Counted from the stretch's first letter, positions 51,418 through 60,225 are shown. The stretch: 64,000 bases of DNA from CAYWIT01 sp964458415 (GCA_964458415.1 CAYWIT010000009.1:25461-89460); one strand, 5' to 3'. The notes: generated from the letters alone by a model not told the origin. Program-made: numbers and translations.

Positions 51418-52818
51418 TTATGGCTTTTTGGAAGGCCCTGCGCTTCTTTTGCGCGGGGATGACTTCTCGGCAACGGCAGGCGTTTGTTGCGCGTTATCGT
51501 TCGCAACATCGGGAGCCGCATCCAGCTTTTCTTCTTTATCAGCTGTCGGGGCTGCTTCCAGTACACGCTCGTGTCTGGCTTTTTCCACGGTTTCGAGCAA
51601 CTGGTTTGCCGCACCACGGATTGCCTGACGGGTTGCTTCCTGCTCAAGCGCAAGACGCTGCCGCACTTCGTTTTCCTTTTCGATCATCCCTTTCATACGG
51701 TTCAGGGATTCGATCAGCTTTTCCGGATCAACAGTTCCGCGGCCCTGGCTTTCCAGTGTCATGTCATGTGCCTTCTCCATCATGTCGGAGGTCAGGGTGT
51801 GAACTTTATCACCTGCCTCGTCGGACTTCTTGATCATCTGGCCCACTTTGAGTGAGGACGCAGCGATCCCTGCAGAAGACATCAGCGCAAGCCATTCGTT
51901 CTCACGAACAGTGCGGAATTGCTGGATAATGCGGCGCTGTTTTTCCATTTCATCCATCATCATGCGAAGCTGCTGAGCTGCCGCAAGACCTTGAGCGCGC
52001 GAGCTTTCAAGAATTCTGTATTGATCACGGAAGTTATCTTTTGCTTTCAGCATGTTGTTCAAATGCAATTCATCTTCTGGATCCTGAGACTCGTCCCAGT
52101 CCATCTGGGCTTCCCTGATGTAAACATCATCATAGCGTCTCAGAATTTCAGGAGCTGCTCCCAAGAAGATATTCAGCTGCTTTACCGATTCAACACGGGC
52201 AAAGCCCAGTTTTTCAGCCGCCTGCATCACTTCCTTCAGACCGCCTTCTGCTTCACGCAGGCCAAGCGCCAATTGTTGCATTTCCATGTACATGTCCGGC
52301 AGTTTGTCGATCATCATCTGGACATGGGCTTCTTCTTCCGTACGCTTTTTATCTGCACCGGTAAGGGAATCTTTCATTTTACCCAAAAATTTTCCAAGCG
52401 ACTTTCCACCGCTGGCTGCGGCACCGCCTGCGCCCTTCACCATCTTCTTGACAGCATCAACCACATTTTCTACACCAAGCCCCGCGAACCCTTTGTTCAC
52501 GTTGTCCATGGCAATATCCATTGTTTTAACCTGCTCATTGAAGGAAGCCTGAATTTTCAGGATATCCTTCGCCACTTTCCCAAGCGCTTCCAGAGGCTCT
52601 GTTCCGTAACTGATCACGGCTTCGAAACTAGATGGATCCAGATCAATCCTTCTCATTTTCTGTTCCATGATATTGCGCAGATCTTCATCGGCATCTTCAT
52701 AATCTACGACACGGGCGCTGGATTTTCTTTTGCGCTCCTCGCGTCCTGCAGAACCACCGTCCTCGCCATCTGCCATTTTATTGAACTTGTTCTCGAGACT
52801 ATCTGCTTTATTCATCAT
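51418..52818 (-). CDS. TelA-like (toxic anion resistance family) protein
   Basis: This 466-residue, highly helical, charged protein has TelA-like features. The central DLDPSSFEAVISYGTEPLEALG corresponds to the family block that precedes a long coiled coil. Later segments are RMMMDEMEKQRRIIQQFRTV and ENEWLALMSSAGIAASSL. The Gly-rich linker VKGAGGAAASGGKSLGKFL is unusual. TelA proteins are linked to tellurite, phage and antibiotic stress, but the mechanism is open. The ATG at 52818 follows GGGAGAG. The family call is moderate. Confidence 0.6.
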   Translation of the reverse strand: MMNKADSLENKFNKMADGEDGGSAGREERKRKSSARVVDYEDADEDLRNIMEQKMRRIDLDPSSFEAVISYGTEPLEALGKVAKDILKIQASFNEQVKTMDIAMDNVNKGFAGLGVENVVDAVKKMVKGAGGAAASGGKSLGKFLGKMKDSLTGADKKRTEEEAHVQMMIDKLPDMYMEMQQLALGLREAEGGLKEVMQAAEKLGFARVESVKQLNIFLGAAPEILRRYDDVYIREAQMDWDESQDPEDELHLNNMLKAKDNFRDQYRILESSRAQGLAAAQQLRMMMDEMEKQRRIIQQFRTVRENEWLALMSSAGIAASSLKVGQMIKKSDEAGDKVHTLTSDMMEKAHDMTLESQGRGTVDPEKLIESLNRMKGMIEKENEVRQRLALEQEATRQAIRGAANQLLETVEKARHERVLEAAPTADKEEKLDAAPDVANDNAQQTPAVAEKSSPRKRSAGPSKKP

Positions 52819-52882
52819 CTGGACTCTCCCTAGGCGCGTGCCTTGTGCCAATGTTTTTAGTTTGTATTTTTCTTAATGCCGT

Positions 52883-52911
52883 AAATTACAAAAGACATGA
52901 CATAATGTCAA
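52883..52911 (-). promoter_or_regulatory. promoter with overlapping palindromic operator, TelA-like gene
   Basis: On the minus strand TTGACA (52906-52911), a 17-base spacer and TAATTT (52883-52888) preceded by TTG lie about 65 bases before the ATG. The perfect 6-1-6 palindrome TGACATAATGTCA (52898-52910) covers the -35, a common repressor layout. The gene upstream region 52852-53054 is AT-rich and otherwise empty. Confidence 0.45.
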
Positions 52912-53054
52912 GACGTTTGTAAATTTATGGATCGATTATTTTTAGGAATATATTGAATTTTTCGGACAAAATCAAAGCTAATATAAGTCATTTATTTCAT
53001 AAGGTTATGAAATTTACCACTTCAGTCATCGCAAAAGTTTTACAATTATGAAAA

Positions 53055-53696
53055 TTATGGTTTTGGGACATGATAGGCGAATAAATCTTCATTCAGCCAT
53101 CCTGCCAAATCAGCACGCACTATTGCAGGAAGACAAGCGCATAAACCATAGGCGATTTCCTTGCGATTCTCGTGCTCCATCATAGCGTTCAGCTTGTCCT
53201 TCATGGCATGCAGGTACAGAACGTCGTTGCAGGCATAATCAAGCTGCTCATTCGTCAGCGATTCTGCGCCCCAGTTTGTGCATTGCTGATCTTTAGAGAT
53301 TTTAATCCCCAGGACATGCTTACTGACATCATCCAGATTATGGGCCTGTGTGTAGGTGCGGGCAACGCGTGAAGCGATTTTGAGGCAATAGACGTTTTCA
53401 AGGATCACGCCGAGATAATAACCGATCCAGCGCATGTCCCCGCGTGCGTAGTAAAAAAGCTTTTCTTTTTTTTTGTCGGATAAAAGTTTTTTAACATTTG
53501 GCGCATCAAACTTGTCTTTTTCAAACTGGACAATGTGGACTTTACTGTCAGGCAAACCGTCATAAATCTGTAACAGGCAAAGACGATCCCGCCAAACATT
53601 CAGCCCCATGAACTCGCTGTCCATCGAAAGAACATCTCCAAAGGAAAGATCAGCGGGTAGGTCATTTTTATGCAGTACAAAGCGGGCTGTCGTCAT
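53055..53696 (-). CDS. rnd: ribonuclease D-like 3'-5' exonuclease
   Basis: This 213-residue single-domain DEDDy exonuclease has motif I in MDSEFMGLNVWRDRLCLLQI, motif II RGDMRWIGYYLG and motif III DYACNDVLYLHAM with its Tyr. It lacks the HRDC domains of E. coli RNase D (375 residues), as is usual for the short alphaproteobacterial form. Its start overlaps the nucleotidyltransferase stop by 4 bases, so the two are translated together. Confidence 0.9.
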   Translation of the reverse strand: MTTARFVLHKNDLPADLSFGDVLSMDSEFMGLNVWRDRLCLLQIYDGLPDSKVHIVQFEKDKFDAPNVKKLLSDKKKEKLFYYARGDMRWIGYYLGVILENVYCLKIASRVARTYTQAHNLDDVSKHVLGIKISKDQQCTNWGAESLTNEQLDYACNDVLYLHAMKDKLNAMMEHENRKEIAYGLCACLPAIVRADLAGWLNEDLFAYHVPKP

Positions 53697-54937
53697 GGCT
53701 TATATCCGGGGTTAAAGGCACTCTTGAGTTTTGGATGCCCCGCACTTTCGAGGGCATTGATGCGTGCAAGGTCATCGGCATAATAGTTCTGGAGACGGGA
53801 GTAATGCAAGCCACCCATATGGGATAATGCCTCGTTTGCCAAATGACGCAGAGGTTCATAAATATCTTCATCCATCGCCTGCAATAAAACAGGCATGATA
53901 TCCGGCATTTTCTGGCCCAGATAGCGCATGGCCTCCCGCCCCTCCGATGGCGCAGTTATGCAATCCCGCGTTTCCAGGATTGTTTTTGTATAGTTGACCG
54001 TTGCGGAAAGGTTTTCCAGGTAGGCAAATTCACCGCGTTTTTTACTGGTTTCCAAAGCCTCGCATAAATGATCCGTCATAAACTTCAAAAACAGATCCCG
54101 GATATTTTGAATATCTTCTCTGCCAACATGTGTTTCAACCGGATACGGAACTGCGCATTTTTCTTCCGGCAGTTGCGGCAAAATACTTTTTCCACGCCGG
54201 ATATAATCTTCCATCAAGCTTTCAAAGGCCTCCGTCCGTCCATGGCGCATGATGTCTGAAAAACTCTTTGTGATCTTCTCGGCATCTTCCGGTGAAAATT
54301 TTGTCAGACGTCTATAGGCCTGATTGGAGCCTGAGCGCCAGTTCTGATTGAGTCCCAAGGCAAATTCACAGGTATGAAGCAGTGCCATCGTTCCCAGAAA
54401 GCGCTTTTCTTCAAGGCTTTCTACGGAGCGAACATCAGCCAGATAAGTTTCCAGTCTTACAATTTCAGACTGCCATTGTGCGCGTGGTGCGGGGGCCGGC
54501 CCTTCCTCAAGGTATTTTGCGGCCTTTTCCTGCAGAATGGACGCAATCCCCAGCCGGTCTATCAGAACATATCCCTCGTCCAGCATGACGTTAATGTAAG
54601 GAACTTTGATCTGCTCCTTCACCATTTTATCATGGTAATGCAATGAAGCCAGATCATGGATATTTGTATCAACCATCATTGTACGCGGCACCGCTTCCCC
54701 AAGAGCGGTGCCAACGTCTTCTTGGGAGAAGATTTGGGAAGCAGCGCGAAAGCCGCCTTTTTCCAGATCTTTATAAATGATGACCAGATCAACGTCAGAG
54801 GAAGCAATGGGCTGATAACTGCCCTGCCGCATGGCACGACCATAAGATCCAGCCATAATGACAACGTCCGCATCAGGGTGATATTTGGCGAGATACGGTT
54901 TGATAAACTTCTCGACAACGTCGTGCGCTTCTTGCAT
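53693..54937 (-). CDS. nucleotidyltransferase-domain protein coupled to RNase D
   Basis: This 414-residue protein has an N-terminal pol-beta-type nucleotidyltransferase core: MAGSYGRAM (Gly30-Ser31) and IASSDVDLVIIYKD with both catalytic Asp (48, 50). A helical body and a C-terminal HEAT-like stretch (LLQAMDEDIYEPLRHLANEA) follow. The substrate is unknown, and RNA tailing or adenylylation is possible given the coupled exonuclease. The frame is open to 55180, but ATG 54937 has GGAGG 6 bases upstream and the domain starts there. Confidence 0.75.
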   Translation of the reverse strand: MQEAHDVVEKFIKPYLAKYHPDADVVIMAGSYGRAMRQGSYQPIASSDVDLVIIYKDLEKGGFRAASQIFSQEDVGTALGEAVPRTMMVDTNIHDLASLHYHDKMVKEQIKVPYINVMLDEGYVLIDRLGIASILQEKAAKYLEEGPAPAPRAQWQSEIVRLETYLADVRSVESLEEKRFLGTMALLHTCEFALGLNQNWRSGSNQAYRRLTKFSPEDAEKITKSFSDIMRHGRTEAFESLMEDYIRRGKSILPQLPEEKCAVPYPVETHVGREDIQNIRDLFLKFMTDHLCEALETSKKRGEFAYLENLSATVNYTKTILETRDCITAPSEGREAMRYLGQKMPDIMPVLLQAMDEDIYEPLRHLANEALSHMGGLHYSRLQNYYADDLARINALESAGHPKLKSAFNPGYKP

Positions 54938-55034
54938 GCAGACCTCCATGGTAAACGCTATGGTAGAATGATGTTGGACATTAGCATATGGAGCCCATAT
55001 GTAAAGAACAGATATACGAAAAATATTCTTAATA

Positions 55035-55063
55035 TTGACACTACGCGCCGCGGTTTGTTTCAT
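55035..55063 (+). promoter_or_regulatory. sigma70 promoter of bcp
   Basis: TTGACA (55035-55040), a 17-base spacer and TTTCAT (55058-55063, 4 of 6 matches) lie 27 bases before the bcp ATG, which has its own AAAGGAG site. Confidence 0.5.
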
Positions 55064-55090
55064 AGCGAAGTAATTTAAAAGGAGCACGTT

Positions 55091-55552
55091 ATGACGGAAC
55101 TTCAGATCGGGAAAAAAGTCCCTTCTTTCAAAGGGGAAACAGAAGATGGCTTTATTACCGATAAAGACATCAAGGGACATACGACAGTTTTGTATTTTTA
55201 CCCCAAAGACGACACGCCGGGCTGCACCAAGGAAGCCTGTGATTTTCGGGATAACTTTTCACGGTTAAAAAAAATGGGTGTGAGAATTTACGGCATTTCT
55301 AAAGACCCTCTTGTAAAACATGAAAAATTTAGAAAAAAGTTCGATTTACCCTTCCCCCTTATTTCAGATTCGGAGGGTAGCATTTGCGAATCGTTCGGGG
55401 TCTGTGTTGAAAAATCCATGTACGGGAGGAAGTATATGGGAATCGACCGTGCCACATTTTTGGTTGATTCTGACGGGGTCATTCAGCAAATCTGGAGAAA
55501 AGTAAAAGTTCCGGGGCATGTTGACGAGCTTATTTCAGCCATTAAAAATTAA
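55091..55552 (+). CDS. bcp: thioredoxin-dependent thiol peroxidase (Bcp/PrxQ)
   Basis: This 153-residue peroxiredoxin has the PrxQ motif YPKDDTPGCTKEACDFRD. Peroxidatic Cys45 and resolving Cys50 are spaced five apart, as in alpha-type PrxQ. It reduces peroxides and lipid hydroperoxides with thioredoxin. It has its own promoter and is divergent from the nucleotidyltransferase gene. Confidence 0.95.
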   Translation: MTELQIGKKVPSFKGETEDGFITDKDIKGHTTVLYFYPKDDTPGCTKEACDFRDNFSRLKKMGVRIYGISKDPLVKHEKFRKKFDLPFPLISDSEGSICESFGVCVEKSMYGRKYMGIDRATFLVDSDGVIQQIWRKVKVPGHVDELISAIKN

Positions 55553-55734
55553 TAAAAATCAATATTTTATATAATTTACATCATGTTTAACTTTATATGA
55601 TGATAAAAAAAATTAAAAAAACGTAAAATCAAGCTTGCGGAATCGTATTTTGTTATGTAATGTATTTTTATACTTAAGACTTTGGATGAAGTTTCTACTT
55701 GCTTTTTGAATCATTTGGGGCTTTATTGTTCGCA

Positions 55735-55905
55735 TCTGAATTCAAAAGCCCTCCCGCGAGGGTTGATTTAAAGAGTAAATAGGAATTGGTAGATCTCCGG
55801 ATCTGCCAGGGTAATCAAGCAGGCAGCTAAACTCCCCTGAAACCCCAAAACCCCACTTGGTTACCCAAAAATTAGAAACCCCCGTACGAAAGTACGGGGG
55901 TTTTC
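55735..55905 (+). ncRNA. candidate structured small RNA
   Basis: The 372-base gap between bcp and the response regulator codes for nothing I can see, but its second half is densely structured. H1 is CCCTC-CCGC-GAGGG (55749-55762). H2 is GGTAGATC-TCCG-GATCTGCC (55788-55807), with a UNCG-type loop. H3 is an 11-base stem (55809-55819 with 55856-55866, one G-U) closing a C-rich loop with an inner CAGG/CCTG helix. H4 is a GNRA-capped terminator. The loop types favour plus-strand transcription. A possible promoter is TTGCTT (55699)-N17-TTTATT (55722). I recognise no known RNA family. Confidence 0.55.
55876..55905 (+). terminator. strong Rho-independent terminator
   Basis: The stem CCCCCGTAC (55879-55887) and GTACGGGGG (55892-55900) closes a GAAA tetraloop, with flanking A and T runs on both sides. 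It can end the RNA candidate on the plus strand and, on the minus strand, the kinase-regulator operon ending at 55925. Confidence 0.85.
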
Positions 55906-55924
55906 TGCTGTTATAATCACGGGC

Positions 55925-56296
55925 TCACTTGGCTCTGATAAGCTGCGCGATCTTTTCTGTGAGAAGGTTGAAATCAACCGGCTTTTCAATATATGCAGCT
56001 GGCCTTAAATGCTCAACGGCCGCTCTGTCACGCGGGTCTGTCAAGGCGGTGATGAAAATAAAAGGGATATCCTCATACTGCGGATGAGCGCCTCTGATAC
56101 GCTCTAGGACATCATAACCGGACATACCGGGCATAGCACGGTCACAAAGAACAAGGTCTGGCTCCATCTCCAGAAATTTTTTCAGGCCATCCTCTCCGTT
56201 ATAAGCTTCAAAGACCTTATGCCCTTGCACGGTGAGTTCATCCATGAGCATTTCCCGAACAGGCGCCTCATCTTCGATGAGAAGTATTTTTGCCAT
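55925..56296 (-). CDS. CheY-like single-domain response regulator
   Basis: This 123-residue receiver has no output domain. The acidic pocket IEDEAP, phosphoacceptor Asp in LVLCDRAMPGMSGYD, Thr/Ser in FIFITALTD and Lys in YIEKPVDF are all present. It follows the PAS kinase in the same direction and should be its partner. Starts at 56308 and 56296 are both credible; MAKILLIEDE at 56296 has GGAG 6 bases upstream. Confidence 0.9.
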   Translation of the reverse strand: MAKILLIEDEAPVREMLMDELTVQGHKVFEAYNGEDGLKKFLEMEPDLVLCDRAMPGMSGYDVLERIRGAHPQYEDIPFIFITALTDPRDRAAVEHLRPAAYIEKPVDFNLLTEKIAQLIRAK

Positions 56297-56382
56297 CTGT
56301 GTCTCCATTGTTGTCTTCTCCCCTGCGTTCTGGTTGATTATTATTACCATAACAACAGTTAAAAAAGAATTAACTACCGTAA

Positions 56383-58311
56383 CTATTCTATGGGCAGGCT
56401 CACCGTTATAACGGTTCCAACGCCAAGCTTGCTCCGCAAATCAACGGTACCATTATGCAGCTCTACGAATTGCTTCACAAGACTTAAACCCAAGCCAGAC
56501 CCTGGAATCCCTCCCGAAGTAGACGCCCGAAAATATTTTGAAAATATTTTCGGCAGTTCGTTTTCGGGAATTCCCACGCCATGATCCTGAACCTCAATCA
56601 CAACCTTGCCGTTTTCACTAAAAGAAATAACGTCTATTTCAGGATTGCCCGGCGCATACTTGACTGCATTGGAAAGCAGGTTTGCCAACATATGCCGGAT
56701 CATTTTTTCATCCAGATTCATTTGCGGCGGCAATCTCCGCAGATCGATATTAATAGTATGATACTGCGAGATGCTCTGCTGTTCGGCAATAATCTCTCTG
56801 ATGATCGTTTCAATATTGCAGGCTTGCAGATTAACAGAGAGTCTTCCACTTTCCAGTGCATAGGAAGAAAGGATTGTTTCAATAAGCTGAATCAGGCGCT
56901 CTACACCACTTCTGATCGTTCCGGCGCGTTTTTCCAGTATTTCCTGTGTCAGTGAAGCCCCCCTGCGCTGGATAATCTGGGCATTGCCGTCAATAATTGT
57001 CAACGGAGTCCGGAACTCGTGTGAGACCATAGAGATAAAGGTCTTTTGCTGCTCGACGATATGTTTTTCCTTCTCCAGCGCCATCGACAGTTCGGCTGAT
57101 TGTTGCGCAAGCAATGCTTGCTGGCGTTTATAATCTGTAATATTCGTGGTCGAAATAACAATACCGGCCTGCCCTTGCATCCGTTTGGCAAGCAACCGCA
57201 GCCATAACCCGTCTCTCATTTCAAACTCTTTGGCCCCCTTGGGCGCTGACCACCAGTCATGCATTTCCTGATACCGGGGATCATTGTGATCAAGCCCTAT
57301 CTCCTGCGTAACGGTATCGAAGGCCTGCATTATATGTTCGCCGGGGGTGAACATATAAGCGCTTTTGGGATACATGTTACGATAGTGCTGACTGACGAAT
57401 AGAATATACCCTTCATCATCAATAGCGATAAGAGCATCAGGGCTGGCTGCGACAACACTGTCGGCCTTGCGATTGGCTTCTTCAACCTCACGAGTACGCT
57501 TTTCAACCAGATCTTCAAGATGCTGCCGGTATTTTTCCAGCTCGATTTCCGTTTGCTTCTCTTCGGTGACATCACGAATATTAAAAACAATAGACTGAAC
57601 GGTCTGATTTTCGAGCAGATTTGTGGCATTCGTATCAAAAATACGCCATTCTCCGTCGTTTTTCCTGAACTGAAATTCAAAGGGGGCCCCCTCCTTGCCC
57701 TCACCCCTTGCCAGTTTTCTAAAATGATGTTCCAAAGCGATGCGGTCATCATCATGCACAAAATCAAAAAATGTCTGTCCCAGAATTTCCCAGCTCTCAT
57801 AATTCAAAAGGCGCCCAAATGCGGGGCTGGTATAAACCACCGTCCCTTCGGCATCGAGCAGCATTATAATGTCATGGGAATGCTCGATGATTCCGCGGAA
57901 ACGCTCCTCGCTTTGCTCAATCCTGAATTCAGCCGCGGCGCGATCCTTGAAAGCCAGCAATTTTTCCAGTAAATGTTTGCCAATAACCGAGTGAAGTTCA
58001 GACAGGCTCATGACCTCATCCGCACCTGCCTTTAAAAACTGTAACCGGTTTTCTTCAGGATTTTCATCAAGAACCACGCAGGTTTTGTGCGGAAACTTTG
58101 TCAGGATTCGCTGAATATCTTCCGTTGCAGAACAGATGCTATTGTCGATAAAAATCAGATCCGGCTCCCGGTCTACCTCGTGGAGATGTTCCGGGCTGTA
58201 GGTAGAGAAGCGCAGCACATGCCCCTCTATATTATTTGACATAACCATTTCAAGGGCGTTCTGGGTACCCTTCCCCTCAGAAACAATCAAACTATTCAAG
58301 ATTTGTGTCAT
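56383..58311 (-). CDS. PAS-domain sensor histidine kinase with degenerate N-terminal receiver
   Basis: This 642-residue soluble kinase starts with a receiver-like domain (1-120) that keeps Asp in LIFIDNS but lacks the acidic pair and the Lys. A PAS domain follows (about 135-255, GIIEHSHDIIMLLDAEGTVV), then a coiled coil, a second PAS-like domain (about 285-395), and HisKA with VSHEFRTPLTIIDGNAQ. HATPase (LLSNAVKYAPG, HGVGIP, GSGLGLSLVKQF) ends it. There are no membrane segments. It pairs with the CheY-like gene downstream. The input signal is unknown. Confidence 0.92.
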   Translation of the reverse strand: MTQILNSLIVSEGKGTQNALEMVMSNNIEGHVLRFSTYSPEHLHEVDREPDLIFIDNSICSATEDIQRILTKFPHKTCVVLDENPEENRLQFLKAGADEVMSLSELHSVIGKHLLEKLLAFKDRAAAEFRIEQSEERFRGIIEHSHDIIMLLDAEGTVVYTSPAFGRLLNYESWEILGQTFFDFVHDDDRIALEHHFRKLARGEGKEGAPFEFQFRKNDGEWRIFDTNATNLLENQTVQSIVFNIRDVTEEKQTEIELEKYRQHLEDLVEKRTREVEEANRKADSVVAASPDALIAIDDEGYILFVSQHYRNMYPKSAYMFTPGEHIMQAFDTVTQEIGLDHNDPRYQEMHDWWSAPKGAKEFEMRDGLWLRLLAKRMQGQAGIVISTTNITDYKRQQALLAQQSAELSMALEKEKHIVEQQKTFISMVSHEFRTPLTIIDGNAQIIQRRGASLTQEILEKRAGTIRSGVERLIQLIETILSSYALESGRLSVNLQACNIETIIREIIAEQQSISQYHTINIDLRRLPPQMNLDEKMIRHMLANLLSNAVKYAPGNPEIDVISFSENGKVVIEVQDHGVGIPENELPKIFSKYFRASTSGGIPGSGLGLSLVKQFVELHNGTVDLRSKLGVGTVITVSLPIE

Positions 58312-58374
58312 TTATCTCTCCGATCCCCATCTTAGAACAGAATCATAAAAAACTTTTAAATAGATTGAAAATCC

Positions 58375-58402
58375 TTGACATAGTGAGTTTTAAAGGTATA
58401 TT
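58375..58402 (+). promoter_or_regulatory. strong sigma70 promoter of rplU-rpmA
   Basis: A perfect TTGACA (58375-58380), a 16-base spacer and TATATT (58397-58402, 5 of 6 matches) lie about 92 bases before rplU. The leader holds a short GC-rich hairpin, CGGC-GGGAGT-GCCG, that might serve autogenous control; that part is inference. Confidence 0.7.
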
Positions 58403-58493
58403 TCCTCATCTCGGCGGGAGTGCCGGGCTGCCTCGTATGCGCCCCGTTCCCCCGAAAAATGTAACAAACACTTGAAATGAAACGGTCATAACC

Positions 58494-58805
58494 ATGTACG
58501 CAGTTATTAAAACCGGTGGCAAACAATATCGTGTCCAAAAGGACGACATCATCGAAGTTGAGCTTCTGGATGTTAAAAAGGGCGATGCGGTCACTTTGGA
58601 AAATGTCCTGATGGTCGGCAATGAAGGTTCCGCAAAAATCGGCGCTCCTACGGTTTCCGGTGCCAGCGTGAAAGCCACGGTTCTGGATCAGAAAAAAGAC
58701 GATAAAGTCATCGTCTTTAAAAAGAAACGTCGTCAGAACTATCGCCGCAAAAATGGCCATCGTCAAAATCTGACGGTTCTGAAGATTACGGACATTAAAG
58801 GTTAA
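58494..58805 (+). CDS. rplU: 50S ribosomal protein L21
   Basis: This 103-residue protein starts MYAVIKTGGKQYRVQKDDII and has the KVIVFKKKRRQNYRRKNGHR rRNA-binding region. It is the first gene of rplU-rpmA-obgE, with a strong promoter 92 bases upstream, and ends 12 bases before rpmA. Confidence 0.98.
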   Translation: MYAVIKTGGKQYRVQKDDIIEVELLDVKKGDAVTLENVLMVGNEGSAKIGAPTVSGASVKATVLDQKKDDKVIVFKKKRRQNYRRKNGHRQNLTVLKITDIKG

Positions 58806-58817
58806 GGGAGATAAAAA

Positions 58818-59087
58818 ATGGCTCACAAGAAAGCGGGCGGTAGTTCCAGAAACGGGCGCGACTCAGCAGGTCAGCGTCTTGGTGTAAAAAAATACGGTGG
58901 CGAGCATGTTCTTGCCGGCAATATCATCGTGCGTCAGCGCGGTACGGAATACCATCCCGGTAAATTTATCGGTATGGGCAAAGATCATACGCTGTTCGCA
59001 AAATGCGATGGCGTTGTTCTGTTCCACAGCGGTGTAAAAGCGCGCCGGTACATTTCTATCGTCCCCGCCGCCGAAGCTGCGGAATAA
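58818..59087 (+). CDS. rpmA: 50S ribosomal protein L27
   Basis: This 89-residue protein has the conserved AHKKAGGSSRNGRDSAGQR N-terminus that reaches toward the peptidyl transferase centre, and the FIGMGKDHTLFA core. No Firmicute-type cleaved extension is present. A terminator separates it from obgE. Confidence 0.98.
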   Translation: MAHKKAGGSSRNGRDSAGQRLGVKKYGGEHVLAGNIIVRQRGTEYHPGKFIGMGKDHTLFAKCDGVVLFHSGVKARRYISIVPAAEAAE

Positions 59088-59111
59088 AAAAAACTTTTTT
59101 TGAAATCATGG

Positions 59112-59144
59112 AAAACCGGGGGACAGTTTTCCCCGGTTTTTTAT
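59112..59144 (+). terminator. Rho-independent terminator between rpmA and obgE
   Basis: The stem AAAACCGGGG (59112-59121) and CCCCGGTTTT (59131-59140) is followed by TT. It probably trims most ribosomal-protein transcripts and leaves obgE to lower readthrough. Confidence 0.75.
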
Positions 59145-59157
59145 TGGTAAGCAGGCT

Positions 59158-60207
59158 ATGAAATTTCTTGATGAAGCAAAAATATATCTCGAAAGCGGTA
59201 AGGGTGGCGCCGGATGCGTCAGCTTTCGCCGGGAGAAATTTATTGATATGGGCGGCCCTAACGGCGGCAACGGCGGACGCGGCGGGCATATCTGGCTTGA
59301 ATGTGTCCAGAACCTGAACACGCTTATCGACTTTCGCTATACCCAGCATTTCCGTGCTGAAACAGGCCACCATGGTCAAGGATCCGATAAAACAGGCCGC
59401 GACGGGAAAGATCTGGTCATTCGCGTTCCCGTAGGCACGGTTATCCTTGATGAAGATAAAGAAACAGTCCTGCTGGATATGGTCACACCGGGGCAAAAAG
59501 TACTGTTTCTGAAGGGCGGCGACGGCGGTTTTGGAAATGCCCATTTCAAATCCTCCACGCATCGCGCTCCACGAAATTTTTATCCGGGATGGCCAGGACA
59601 GGAAAAAGCTGTTTGGCTGCGGCTTAAGCTGATTGCCGATGCCGGCATTATTGGCCTTCCAAATGCGGGAAAATCCACATTCCTTTCTATTGTCACCAGC
59701 GCCAAACCAAAAATTGCGGATTATCCGTTTACAACGCTTGTCCCGAATTTGGGCGTTATCCGCAACCGTGACAATGAGTTTGTCCTTGCAGATATTCCCG
59801 GACTGATTGAAGGGGCGCACGAAGGCCATGGCCTTGGCACCCGCTTTCTCGGCCACGTCGAACGGACACAAGTCCTGCTGCATCTGATTGATGCGACACA
59901 GGAAGACGTTGTCGGTGCCTATAAAACGATCCGTGCCGAGTTGAAAGCCTATGGTCACGGGCTTGCGAAAAAGCCGGAAATTATAGCCCTCAATAAAATT
60001 GACGCGCTGGATGAAGAAACGCTCAAGGAAATACAGAAAAAATTTACCAAGGCGACCCGTAAAAAAGCGCATCTGATTTCTGCGATCAGCCATCAGGGCA
60101 CAGAGGCCATTTTGGACGAGCTCTGGAAATATATTATCAAAGGCCGCATGCAAGATAAGGAAAATGAGCAGGCCAAAAGTGGCGCATTAGAGGCTGCTCA
60201 CGAATAA
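59158..60207 (+). CDS. obgE: GTPase ObgE/CgtA
   Basis: This 349-residue GTPase couples 50S assembly to growth state. The glycine-rich Obg fold fills residues 1-158 (GGPNGGNGGRGGHIWLE). The G domain follows, with GLPNAGKST, switch II DIPGLIEGAHEGHGLG, NKID and a SAIS motif. The tail after about residue 335 is short and acidic/Ala-rich. It starts 13 bases after the terminator. Confidence 0.97.
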   Translation: MKFLDEAKIYLESGKGGAGCVSFRREKFIDMGGPNGGNGGRGGHIWLECVQNLNTLIDFRYTQHFRAETGHHGQGSDKTGRDGKDLVIRVPVGTVILDEDKETVLLDMVTPGQKVLFLKGGDGGFGNAHFKSSTHRAPRNFYPGWPGQEKAVWLRLKLIADAGIIGLPNAGKSTFLSIVTSAKPKIADYPFTTLVPNLGVIRNRDNEFVLADIPGLIEGAHEGHGLGTRFLGHVERTQVLLHLIDATQEDVVGAYKTIRAELKAYGHGLAKKPEIIALNKIDALDEETLKEIQKKFTKATRKKAHLISAISHQGTEAILDELWKYIIKGRMQDKENEQAKSGALEAAHE

Positions 60208-60225
60208 CCTCGACTTAGGCCGCAT

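Noticed and set aside
59056..60153. 365-codon minus-strand frame
   Set aside because: It is a shadow of obgE, which is unmistakable on the plus strand.
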